From a gamma proteobacterium symbiont of Ctena orbiculata (lineage in GTDB: Bacteria; Pseudomonadota; Gammaproteobacteria; Chromatiales; Chromatiaceae): 64,000 nt of DNA. Every line of letters starts with the position of its first letter. The stretch's first letter is position 1. The notes beneath the pieces were generated by a model that was not told where the DNA came from, searched no databases, and saw nothing but the letters and a program-made list of their open reading frames with translations. Shown here piece by piece: positions 10,122 to 19,600 of this stretch. The stretch spans positions 1 to 64,000 of the forward strand of contig NATW01000116.1 of NCBI GenBank assembly GCA_003094555.1. Direction: 5' to 3'. A program made the position numbers and the translations under genes.

Positions 10122-10181
10122 GATAGCCTCACACTCCGGCTCTCTGACGCGGTCATTACGAATCCTATGGGTAGATTCGGG

Positions 10182-11561
10182 CTAGCCGTATACAACACCA
10201 GGCAGCCAGGTTGCCAATTCCGGCCAGTAGGCGAGCAGCCCCAGCATAATCAGCTGAATCACAATGAACGGTGCCACTCCCCGGTAGATGGCGCCCGTGG
10301 TCACCTCTGGTGGTGCCACACCGCGCAGGTAGAAGAGTGCAAAACCAAATGGGGGGGTCAGAAAGGAGGTCTGCAGGTTCAAGGCAATCATCACCCCGAG
10401 CCAGACCGGATCCAGTCCCATGGAGAGCAGTATCGGACCGATGATCGGCACCACCACGAAGGTGATCTCGATAAAGTCGAGAATAAAGCCAAGCAGGAAC
10501 ATCACCAGCATCACAACCACCATCGCGCCGATCACACCCCCTGGCAGATCAGTCAGCAGCTCAGTCACCAGATCGTCACCCCCGAAGCCGCGAAACACCA
10601 GGGAAAAGAGGGAGGCACCGATAAAGATCATGAACACCATACTGGTCACCTTGGTGGTGCCGATCATCACCGCTTTCAAGGTGGTCAGGTTGAACTGACG
10701 CTGACTGAGTGCCAGCAATATGGCCCCGATCGCACCCACGGATGCCGCCTCGGTGGGGGTCGCCAAACCGCCGAGTATGGAGCCAAGCACGGCAACGATC
10801 AGCAGCAGTGGCGGCATCAGCACCTTGACCACCCGCAGCAGCAGTTGTTTTTCCAGTTCCCGCTCAGAGCGGGGAATGGCGGGCACCGTATCGGGTTTGA
10901 CGAAGGCGACGATAATCAAATAGACGAGATAGAGCATCACCAGCAATAGGCCGGGCACCATGGCACCAACAAACAGATCGCCCACGGAGACCGTATCCGG
11001 CGAGAAGATCCCCATATCCAATTGCGCCTGTTGATAGGCGGCAGAGAGCACATCACCCAACAGCACCAGGATGATGGAGGGAGGAATAATCTGTCCCAGG
11101 GTTCCTGCCGCGCAGATGACGCCGCTTGAGATTGCCGGATGGTAGTTCCGTTTCAACATGGTGGGCAGCGACAGCAGACCCATGGTGACTACCGTGGCGC
11201 CGACGATGCCGGTACTGGCGGCCAACAGCATACCTACCAGGGTTACCGATATACCCAGCCCGCCCCGTAGCGGACCAAACAGCGCAGCCATGGTATCGAG
11301 CAGATTTTCCGCCACCCGGGAGCGTTCCAGCATCACACCCATGAAGACGAACAGGGGCACCGCAATCAATGTCTCATTGGTCATGATGCCATACAGACGA
11401 TTCGGCAGGGCCTGCAGAAACGCATCGTCGAAATAGCCGTTCACACTGCCGAACCAGGCGAATGCCAATGCCGTGCCGCCGAGAGAGAAGGCAACCGGGT
11501 AACCCAGCAGCAGGACCAGGCAGACAACCAGAAACAGGATCAGCGGCAGATATTCAGCCAT
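10182..11561 (-). CDS. dctM: TRAP transporter large permease (DctM family)
   Basis: The 459-residue membrane subunit of a tripartite ATP-independent periplasmic transporter, which imports organic acids using a sodium gradient. It is hydrophobic throughout, with about 12 membrane segments. It starts MAEYLPLILFLVVCLVLLLGYPVAF, the family's usual entry, and carries GASTGIVGATVV-like and GxxTPTEAAS (GGLATPTEAASVGA) signature loops. Its start overlaps the end of the small permease gene by 8 bases. No DctP binding protein gene is next to it. Confidence 0.94.
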   Translation of the reverse strand: MAEYLPLILFLVVCLVLLLGYPVAFSLGGTALAFAWFGSVNGYFDDAFLQALPNRLYGIMTNETLIAVPLFVFMGVMLERSRVAENLLDTMAALFGPLRGGLGISVTLVGMLLAASTGIVGATVVTMGLLSLPTMLKRNYHPAISSGVICAAGTLGQIIPPSIILVLLGDVLSAAYQQAQLDMGIFSPDTVSVGDLFVGAMVPGLLLVMLYLVYLIIVAFVKPDTVPAIPRSERELEKQLLLRVVKVLMPPLLLIVAVLGSILGGLATPTEAASVGAIGAILLALSQRQFNLTTLKAVMIGTTKVTSMVFMIFIGASLFSLVFRGFGGDDLVTELLTDLPGGVIGAMVVVMLVMFLLGFILDFIEITFVVVPIIGPILLSMGLDPVWLGVMIALNLQTSFLTPPFGFALFYLRGVAPPEVTTGAIYRGVAPFIVIQLIMLGLLAYWPELATWLPGVVYG

Positions 11562-12102
11562 CGCTGCCCGCCTCTACCCTATCGACCTTGCCAAGCAGAC
11601 GCGACACACAACGGATAACCGTGCTCACCCCTTGCAACAGCAGCAGCCCCGCCATCAACAGTATCAGACTCTTGAACAGGTAGACCCCGTCCAGCCCTCC
11701 GGCCTCCCTCGAGCCCTCATGCAGGGACCAGGACTGGGCCACATAGCCCCAACTGACCACGAAGATAAACAGACACACCGGCATCAGCAGCAACAGGCTT
11801 CCCAGGAGATCCACCCAGGCCTTTTTCTGCGTTGAGAAACCCTGGAAAAAGATATCCACCCGAACATGCCCATCATGCTTCAGGGTATAGGCGGCGCCCA
11901 CCAGAAACAGTGCCCCGTGCATGAAAGTGACCGACTCCTGCAGCCAGATCCAGCCCAGATCCAAGGCATAGCGCAATACCACCACGGTGAAGGTGACCAG
12001 CACCATCAACAGACTCAGCCAGGAGATGGCCCGCCCCATCCACTCGTTGATGACCTCAAACAGCGAGGCTATCCGTTCGAGTAGGGGCATCACACCTTTC
12101 AT
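11554..12102 (-). CDS. dctQ: TRAP transporter small permease (DctQ family)
   Basis: A 182-residue membrane protein with four predicted segments, the normal DctQ topology. The motif EWMGRAISWLSLLMVLVTF and the segment WLQESVTFMHGALFLVGAAYTLKHDGHVRVD fit the family. It is translated just before and overlapping dctM, with which it should form the QM membrane unit. The upstream DUF2782 gene is only 16 bases away, so the group may be one transcript. The substrate cannot be told without a binding protein. Confidence 0.92.
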   Translation of the reverse strand: MKGVMPLLERIASLFEVINEWMGRAISWLSLLMVLVTFTVVVLRYALDLGWIWLQESVTFMHGALFLVGAAYTLKHDGHVRVDIFFQGFSTQKKAWVDLLGSLLLLMPVCLFIFVVSWGYVAQSWSLHEGSREAGGLDGVYLFKSLILLMAGLLLLQGVSTVIRCVSRLLGKVDRVEAGSDG

Positions 12103-12118
12103 GAAGCGTTTCGAACCA

Positions 12119-12466
12119 CTACCAACGCATCAATATCCATTGCGGTACTGAAATATTGGTCGGATCGCTGGAGCGGGAATCGAATTCACCATCCCCATCC
12201 CGATCAACCATGTAGTAGGGCGGACCGGCATCGGGCTGGACCTTCACCATATACAGCTGGCCATTGATCCGGTACTCGTAGATGGTCCCCTCCTCGCGTT
12301 TGATGATCGTCACGTCGGGTTCGATCACCTCCCCGTCCACGATCACATCAGGCAGGGGCAGATCCGGTGGTGCAGGCACCCCCTGCTCCTCTGCTGCCGC
12401 CAGGCGAGTGGAATTCAGCACCAGACAGAGCAGTGCTGGAAGGATTATATTATTGTAATTTGACAT
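12119..12466 (-). CDS. DUF2782 secreted protein
   Basis: A 115-residue protein with a signal peptide (about residues 1-24, cleavage near AAAEE). It then has a Pro-rich stretch and the DUF2782 core with repeated short strands: IIKREEGTIYEYRINGQLYMVKVQP, PPYYMVDRDGDGEFD and the terminal PQWILMRW. The DRDGDGEFD loop could bind calcium. Function unknown; the family is widespread in gammaproteobacteria. AGGAGGG precedes the start. Confidence 0.85.
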   Translation of the reverse strand: MSNYNNIILPALLCLVLNSTRLAAAEEQGVPAPPDLPLPDVIVDGEVIEPDVTIIKREEGTIYEYRINGQLYMVKVQPDAGPPYYMVDRDGDGEFDSRSSDPTNISVPQWILMRW

Positions 12467-12536
12467 CTTCTCCCTCCTGGGAGGTGCATACCGGCCGGGC
12501 TGGCTTGTTTTTTAGATAGTTTAACAGCCACCAAGT

Positions 12537-13259
12537 TTACAGTTCGAGCAGAATCTCCTGCTCTGCGGGCGAGGGCTCGAATCGACGGGTTTCATAGTGG
12601 GCGAATATCGCGTCCACCACCTCTTTCGGTTGATTGCAGACCTGCATCAGATCGAGATCCTCGGGGCTGATGGTACCCGCCTCACACAGGGTATCGCGAA
12701 ACCAATCCAGCAATCCCTGCCAGAACACCCCGTCCACCAGGATAATCGGGATTTTGCGGGTCTTGCCCGTCTGTACCAGGGTCAGAATCTCTGCCATCTC
12801 ATCCAGGGTGCCAAAACCACCCGGGAGTACCACATAGGCCGATGCATGCTTCACAAACATCACCTTGCGGGCAAAGAAATGGCGAAAGTTGAGGGCGATA
12901 TCCTGATAGGGATTCCCCGCCTGCTCCATAGGGAGCTGGATATTCAGACCGATACTGGTGGATTTCCCCTCGAAGGCCCCCTTGTTCGCCGCCTCCATGA
13001 TACCGGGGCCGCCGCCACTGACCACAGAGAAACCACTGTCCGACAACAGTCGTGCAATCTCCTCCGCCAGGGCATAGTGATGATGGTCACGGGGGGTGCG
13101 GGCGGAGCCGAAAAAACTCACCGATGGACTGATCTGAGCCAGTTGCTCAAAGCCTTCCACAAACTCAGCCATAATCTGGAATACCCGCCATGATTCACGG
13201 GTCAACTGGCGTTCGTTGCCTCCCCTGGGTGTACGGCGTCGGTCTCTGGTCATTGCCAT
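12537..13259 (-). CDS. LOG family (TIGR00730) Rossmann-fold protein
   Basis: A member of the lonely-guy family, whose characterised members release cytokinin-type bases from nucleoside 5'-monophosphates or act as nucleotide phosphoribohydrolases. The nucleotide loop SGGGPGIMEAANKGA is near residues 81-95 and the signature PGGFGTLDE near 146-154. This is the longer, about 240-residue bacterial form. The start is uncertain: MAMTRD at 13259 is chosen; an in-frame ATG at 13319 would add 20 unconserved residues. It is divergent from rep. Cellular role here not known. Confidence 0.88.
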   Translation of the reverse strand: MAMTRDRRRTPRGGNERQLTRESWRVFQIMAEFVEGFEQLAQISPSVSFFGSARTPRDHHHYALAEEIARLLSDSGFSVVSGGGPGIMEAANKGAFEGKSTSIGLNIQLPMEQAGNPYQDIALNFRHFFARKVMFVKHASAYVVLPGGFGTLDEMAEILTLVQTGKTRKIPIILVDGVFWQGLLDWFRDTLCEAGTISPEDLDLMQVCNQPKEVVDAIFAHYETRRFEPSPAEQEILLEL

Positions 13260-13410
13260 CAGGTGTTCACTCGTTGTGGTTATTCTGGTGCGGCATAAAA
13301 TGCTCATCATAGCAAGCAACCCAGGTTGTTGAAATGAACCCCATCACTGCGTAACCTTCCGCATTCCGATTCGAAACCAGCAAACCTTGATCAGCAGAAG
13401 ACCGTAATTC

Positions 13411-15414
13411 ATGTCCAAGCTCAATCCGCGTCAACAGGAAGCGGTCAACTATATCGACGGCCCATTGCTGGTACTCGCCGGAGCCGGCAGCGGCAAGACA
13501 CGTGTGATTACCGCCAAGATCGCCCACCTGATCAAGCACTGCGACATGCATCCCAGGTCGATCACAGCGGTCACCTTCACCAACAAGGCGGCGCGGGAGA
13601 TGAAACAACGTGTCGCCAGCATGCTCGGCAGTGACAATGATGGAGGCCCGGCCATCTCCACCTTTCACACCTTAGGCCTCAATATTATGCGTCGGGAGGT
13701 GAAGCAACTTGGCTATAAAGCGGGTTTCTCCATCTTTGATCAACAAGACAGCGACACACTCTTGAAAGAGCTTTTGCGCCGAGAGAACCTGGGGGATGAG
13801 TCTGCACTCAACGCAATCCAGTGGACCATCTCGAACTGGAAAAACGACCTGGTCACCCCTGACCGGGCACAGCATGGGGCGGTGGACGACCTGGAGGCCA
13901 GAAAGGCGCATCTCTATGCCGCCTATCAGCGCAATTTACAGGCCTTCAACGCCGTCGATTTTGACGATCTGATCCTGCTGCCAGTGATCCTGTTTCGGCA
14001 ACATCCGGAGATCCTCGAGGTGTGGCAGAACCGCATCCGCTACCTGCTGGTGGATGAGTATCAGGACACCAATCAGGCCCAGTATGAACTGGTCAAACTC
14101 CTGGTGGGGGTACGTGCCGCGTTCACTGTTGTGGGCGACGATGACCAGTCGATCTATGCCTGGCGTGGAGCACGCCCAGAGAATCTGGGGAAACTGCAGT
14201 CCGACTACCCGCAATTGAAATTGATCAAATTGGAGCAGAACTACCGTTCCAGCGGACGTATCCTGCGCTCAGCCAACCATCTGATCAGCAACAATCCCCA
14301 CGTCTTCGACAAACGACTCTGGAGCGATCTCGGTCCCGGTGCGGAACTGCGCGTGCTCGAATGCCGCAACGAAGAGCAGGAGGCGGAGAAGGTGGTCTCG
14401 GAGATCATCCACCTGAAGTTCACGGCAAAGGCGGACAACAGGGATTTCGCCATCCTCTACCGCGGCAACCATCAGGCCAGACTGTTCGAGAAGGCACTAC
14501 GCAGCCATAGCATCCCCTATTTTCTCAGCGGCGGCACCTCTTTCTTCGCCCGTTCGGAAGTCAAGGACGTAATGGCCTATCTGCGACTGCTGGCCAATCC
14601 CGATGACGACAGCGCCTTTCTGCGGATCATCAATACCCCACGCCGGGAGATAGGTCCCAATACCCTTGAAAAACTGGGTGCCTATGCCCGTCAACGTGAG
14701 ATCAATCTGCTTCCCGCCTGTGGGGAGATGGGACTGCAGAGCACACTCAATCCTCGCGCCTATGACCGCTTGCAGCGTTTTACCCAGCTCATTGAGGTAC
14801 GGGCGAGAGTGGCTGAGAAGAGTCCGGTGGATGCGGTCCGTGGCCTGGTACGGGAGATCGATTACGAGGACTGGATCAGAGAGAATGCCAGTAGCGACAG
14901 CGTGGCGGATCGACGCATGGAGAATGTCACCGAGCTGCTGGATTGGATCAAGGCCCTCTACCATGGCGAGCTGCAGGAGAAGAGCCTGGAGGAGATGGTC
15001 AACCACCTGACCCTGATGGACCTGCTGGAACGACAGAATGAAGAGGAGCAGCAGGACCAGGTCCACCTGATGACCCTGCACGCCGCCAAGGGATTGGAGT
15101 TTCCCCACGTGTTCCTGGTCGGCATGGAGGAGGAACTGCTGCCCCACCGCAGCAGCATCGAGGAGGAGAACATCGAGGAGGAGCGACGCCTCGCCTATGT
15201 GGGCATCACCCGCGCCCGACAGAGCCTGACCCTCACCTATGCCGCCAAACGCAAGCGCTTCGGTGAGATGATCCCCTGCGAGCCGAGTCGTTTCCTCCAG
15301 GAGCTACCCGAAGAGGACCTGAACTGGGAGGGCCGCAACAGCCAACTCAGCCCGGAACAGAAACAGCAGCGGGGCACGGCCCACCTGGCCAACCTGAAAT
15401 CCCTGCTCTCTTGA
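13411..15414 (+). CDS. rep: ATP-dependent DNA helicase Rep (UvrD family)
   Basis: A superfamily 1A 3'-to-5' helicase of 667 residues, close to E. coli Rep (673). It begins with MSKLNPRQQEAVNYIDGPLL, the Q motif. Walker A AGAGSGKTRVIT is near residues 21-32, Walker B VDEYQDTN near 213-220, motif III GDDDQSIYAWRGA near 247-259, motif IV LEQNYRSSGRIL, motif V LMTLHAAKGLEFPHVFLVGMEE and motif VI YVGITRARQSL. Rep helps replication forks pass protein roadblocks. It ends with a charged tail. REP-like repeats follow. Confidence 0.96.
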   Translation: MSKLNPRQQEAVNYIDGPLLVLAGAGSGKTRVITAKIAHLIKHCDMHPRSITAVTFTNKAAREMKQRVASMLGSDNDGGPAISTFHTLGLNIMRREVKQLGYKAGFSIFDQQDSDTLLKELLRRENLGDESALNAIQWTISNWKNDLVTPDRAQHGAVDDLEARKAHLYAAYQRNLQAFNAVDFDDLILLPVILFRQHPEILEVWQNRIRYLLVDEYQDTNQAQYELVKLLVGVRAAFTVVGDDDQSIYAWRGARPENLGKLQSDYPQLKLIKLEQNYRSSGRILRSANHLISNNPHVFDKRLWSDLGPGAELRVLECRNEEQEAEKVVSEIIHLKFTAKADNRDFAILYRGNHQARLFEKALRSHSIPYFLSGGTSFFARSEVKDVMAYLRLLANPDDDSAFLRIINTPRREIGPNTLEKLGAYARQREINLLPACGEMGLQSTLNPRAYDRLQRFTQLIEVRARVAEKSPVDAVRGLVREIDYEDWIRENASSDSVADRRMENVTELLDWIKALYHGELQEKSLEEMVNHLTLMDLLERQNEEEQQDQVHLMTLHAAKGLEFPHVFLVGMEEELLPHRSSIEEENIEEERRLAYVGITRARQSLTLTYAAKRKRFGEMIPCEPSRFLQELPEEDLNWEGRNSQLSPEQKQQRGTAHLANLKSLLS

Positions 15415-15765
15415 GCAGACGGTAGATAAACACAAATGGTATTTCAAAGCGTCGGGTGTGGCTTGCCGCACCGTTGACCATCCAGATACACCCGTGCCAA
15501 GCTGGTGCATGGGTTTTGGTGCGGCAAGCCGCACCCTAAGCAGGAACCAGATACCCATACACAGATAGCACGAGTGCAAGAAATAGCCTGATAGCGCCTC
15601 AGACAGGTAGGGTGGGGCCCTGCCCCACCGGTTTTCTTTCTAGTCTTAGGTGATTGGTGGGGCTGGGCCCCACCCTACGCAGGAACAATATGTCGGATCT
15701 TTCCCGCGCTCCTGCGTGGGAACCATACAAATCAACATTTGCGTTAATTTGCGGACAATACATGC
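15415..15765. repeat. REP-like repeat cluster between rep and cytochrome c
   Basis: Two inverted pairs fill this gap. Pair one is 15454-15472 with 15518-15536 (GGTG[C/T]GGC...GCCGCACC type). Pair two is a perfect 14-bp match, 15607-15620 (GTAGGGTGGGGCCC) with 15665-15678. A fragment of a different repeat, ending TTTGCGTTAATTTGCGGA, lies at 15739-15756 and matches arms of the inverted repeat at 49098-49200. No gene is seen. Confidence 0.8.
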
Positions 15766-16248
15766 TTAGTGGGTCAGCAACCAGGTAACGATGGTGCGGA
15801 TATTGTCGTCGGAGACATGGGCATTCGGGGGCATCGGGATCTGGCCCCAGGTGCCCACACCACCGTTCTTCACCTTACCCACCAGCATATCCAGGGCGGC
15901 GGCATCGTCCCTGTATTTGGCGGCAACCTCCTTGTAGGCCGGACCGACCACCTTGGTTTCGATCTGATGGCAGGCCATGCAACCGGACTGGGTGGCCAGG
16001 GCCAGGGGATCACCTGCGGCAGCAGCAGGGGCGGCGGCCTCAGCGGCGGAGGCCTCGCTTGCCGGGGCCTCTGCAGCAGGCGCCTCAGCGGCAGCAGGCG
16101 CGGCGGCAGGCTGGGCCTCGCCCTCAACATTCACCTTGCCGATGGGGGCAATTCTTTCCAGCACATCTGCCCGCTCCTCGGCCAGCAACTGACTGGATAG
16201 ACCGGTCAGGGCGATAAGGGCAGACAGGGTAAGGGCATTGATCTTCAC
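15766..16248 (-). CDS. Periplasmic monoheme class I cytochrome c (c5-like)
   Basis: A 160-residue secreted cytochrome. A signal peptide covers about residues 1-23 (cleavage near LLAEE). A low-complexity Ala/Glu/Pro linker occupies about 47-79. The single heme site CMACH is at 90-94, with the likely axial Met at about 139 (IPMPPN). The domain ends DDNIRTIVTWLL. It would carry electrons in the periplasm. The long Ala-rich linker suggests a flexible tether between the membrane-proximal end and the heme domain. Confidence 0.92.
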   Translation of the reverse strand: MKINALTLSALIALTGLSSQLLAEERADVLERIAPIGKVNVEGEAQPAAAPAAAEAPAAEAPASEASAAEAAAPAAAAGDPLALATQSGCMACHQIETKVVGPAYKEVAAKYRDDAAALDMLVGKVKNGGVGTWGQIPMPPNAHVSDDNIRTIVTWLLTH

Positions 16249-16407
16249 GGGCTTCTTCCTCCGTTGTAACTCTTGAGGCCCAGGTCCTGGGCTGTTCGCA
16301 AAACCCGGCGATTATACCCACAGGCGGCAAAAAGTTCGAACCGACTTCATCGCCTAACCCTATTCTTGTTAATTTTTGGCTATTCGTTACACTACGCTAC
16401 CTACTCC

Positions 16408-16484
16408 GCGCCCGTAGCTCAGCTGGATAGAGTACCGCCCTCCGAAGGCGGGGGTCACAGGTTCAAATCCTGTCGGGCGCGCCA
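16408..16484 (+). tRNA. tRNA-Arg(CCG)
   Basis: A complete 77-base cloverleaf. The acceptor stem is GCGCCCG/CGGGCGC, the D arm contains AGCTCAGCTGGATAGAGT, the anticodon loop is CTCCGAA (anticodon CCG, reading CGG), and the T arm is ACAGG-TTCAAAT-CCTGT. The discriminator G and an encoded CCA end at 16484. Confidence 0.98.
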
Positions 16485-16680
16485 TTCATCTCCGCTGCAG
16501 AAACCGCCATCAACCCGCTCGATTGACGTTTTTTCATATCTGACAGGGTGTTACAGTTACTTTCATTCCTGGCTTGATTAAACAGCATTAAAGCCTGTCC
16601 CATACTCGGCCGATGAACCTATTGTCAGCTATGTAACTGGCTGAACCACTATATCTTGCTGGAACCCATGGGAATCTGAA

Positions 16681-19600
16681 TTGGAAGAGCAACGGAATCG
16701 CAGGCGACATCCGCGACTGGAGATAGACATCCCGGCCACAATCGAATATCAGTCTCATGTCTACCCGGATTGTCGTATGCTCAATTTTTCCCAGGGTGGC
16801 GTCTATCTGCAATGTACGGACGAGAAACTGCGCGCCGTACTGCCTCAAGGTTACATACCGGCCCATGAACGACAGCCAGTTCTGCTCTCAGTCCCCAATG
16901 AATCACTCGAGGTAGGCGCCGAGGTTGTCTTCTTCAACAGTGGAGGCATGGGGCTCTCATTTTGCAACAGTGATGGCGAGAAGCTCTATCAATCTCTGTA
17001 TGCGCAGACAACCATATCTGCTGTTGCGACAAGCAATGAAAATGACCGAAGGGCCTGCAATCCAAGCCAAAGCCGGGAACTGCTAAACCAGCTTAGGGAC
17101 AAGACACAACCTTTTCTAGAAGCCGGCCTTGAGGTCTTTTTCTCTCAGGCACAGCAAGCGCTTCAGCATCTGATCGCAGATACCAGTGATCCTCAGGAGG
17201 AGTCGTCCCTGTTTTATACACTCAACAGCATGGAACAGGACCACGCAACCCTGAGCGAACGCTTTCTTCAACTGGTAGGAAGAAACTTTACATTATTGGC
17301 CGGAAAGCAGCCTGACGAAGATGAATCCGCATCCAACCAACCTGAAGAGTTGGCACTGGTTGAGACCCAAGAGGTCGATACATGGATTCTGATCAACAAA
17401 TTGGCGCGGCGCATAGAGTCCGATAACTCACGCAGCCTGTTTCATGTTGAGAATGCGCTCAGCTACCTGTGTCAGGACAATGTACACAATGAGCTCAATC
17501 CGATTGCACCGATCAGTTTGCTAACGATCCTGAAAAAAATATTGGATGGTTATCAGTTTGATATTCAAATCACCAGGTTACTGTTGAATACGTTTTGCAC
17601 GACCCTGCTGACCGATATCGGTGTGCTCTATGAGGATCTGTTACAGCTATTGCGACAGCAGAAGACTGTCGATCTTGAGCGGGAGATCCAGGAACATTGG
17701 ACCATCGTCAAATCACCTGAACCAGTCAATGTGGGCAGCAGTCCCATTGACAACCTCACCGCTTTAAATAATCTCAATTCGGTTGACGCTAACCAGACGT
17801 CAACACAAAGCATGACAGAAACCGAACGCAAGGATGTGATGTCGAGCCTGGCCTCACTCTCCCGGTTGCAGGCGACAACACTACAACAGCAGGTGCAACA
17901 CCTATTGCAGGAGGAGAGCAGCAAACCGGTCGACCTATCAGACGAGGCCCGTGCTGCCATCGGCGCCGGTGAGGAGCTGATAGCCACATTGAGCAAGGAT
18001 CCTCTGATCACTGAAGAATTACGTTCGTTGCTGATAAGCCTCAAGTTTCTTGTTGTCGAGGCAGTGCTGCAGGACACCAGCCTGTTGGACAATGAGGACC
18101 ACCCGGTAAGACGCCTGCTCGATTCTGTCGAATCCCTGAAACCCTATATCAACACAGGAACCCGTAGCTCTATCCTGCGCGACCGTGAGTCACACCAGTT
18201 GAATGCTATCACTGAAGCCGTTGAGAGTGGTCGTTATGATCATGTGGACGATGTGACTCGGGAGATAGGTGCTCTATACCAGGAACAGCACGAGCGCTTC
18301 GAGTCCAATCGAAAGCTCTCTATCTCACGCTGCCTCAAAGACGAGAAGCTGCGCCAGGCACAGGTAGCAACCTATCAGGCCCTGTCGAAACTGCTGCTCA
18401 ATCAATCTATCCCCCCGGTTGTCGATAAGCTGTTTCGTTTCGGCTGGGTCAACCTGCTGATACAAACAGCTGTACTGGAAAGGGAGGACGGTAAGGGTTG
18501 GCAAAACTATCTGCAGATCGTGGACCTGCTACATCGACTGTTTACCGATCCCGCAGGAAAGCGCCAACTGTCAGACGACCAGAAAAATGCCCTGTTGTCG
18601 ATAGTCCACAACGGCTTCACCGATTATCCGATCTACGCGGAACAGGCGCGACCGTTTGAACTGGAGCTGCGCCAATTGTTAGAGGGCGAGGTCAAGATCG
18701 ACAAACTCTCTCAGCCACTGATAGAGGTGGACGAGACTTATCTGCGCCGCTATTTTCAGGGCATGCGGATCCACCCCAAAACGGTAACCCAGGGTGAGGA
18801 GAGTGAAGAGTGGCAAAAACGGATAAACGAAATTGCTCTCGATACCTGGCTGGTGGAACAGAGAGATGAAGGAAGCCTGCGAATTCTAAGTCTGGCCTGG
18901 AAGAACCCGGTAAACGGCCGTTATCTGCTGGTGGATGGTGATGGCTACAAGGTGCTGGATGTAGAGCTGCCTGAATTGGTAGCACGTTTCGCAGAGCAGC
19001 AGATCTATCCAATGGAAAGGTCGACCCAGCCGATAGTGGAACGCACCATTGAGACCATACTTTCCGACACCTACAACAGCTTCAAACATGAATCCGACAT
19101 CGACTCACTCACAGGCCTGTGTAACCGGCGTGCCTTCGAGAATGAATTGAGCCGGCATATTGATCAGCTGCAGGCGGATCATGAGGCAGGTGTACTGCTG
19201 CTGCTCGATCTGGATAAATTTCAGGTGGTCAACGACCTGTGTGGCTTTGAAGGTGGTGACAAGCTGCTGCAAACGGTGACTGACATCCTCCTCAGTTACC
19301 TGCCGGACCAGGGTTTCCTGGGGCGCATCGGCGATGACGAGTTCTCCCTCCTGTTGCGCGGACACGATCTTGAAAAGGGTTATCAGGCTGCAGAGATGCT
19401 GCGTCTGGCAATCGACGAGTTTGATTTTGCTTGGCAAGGCAGGATGATCCCCGCCACGGCAAGTATTGGCGTGGTTGAGATCGGCCTGGAAGAACAGCGA
19501 CCGGACAAGCTGATGCAAGCAGCCCTGGCTGCCTGTAATTTGTCAAAACAGTGGGGGGGTAACTGTACCCGGGTCTATTCAGAGAGCGATACCACTTTCA

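Noticed and set aside
10167-10949. 260-codon frame opposite the TRAP large permease
   Set aside because: His/Gln-rich shadow of a membrane-protein gene with no domain.
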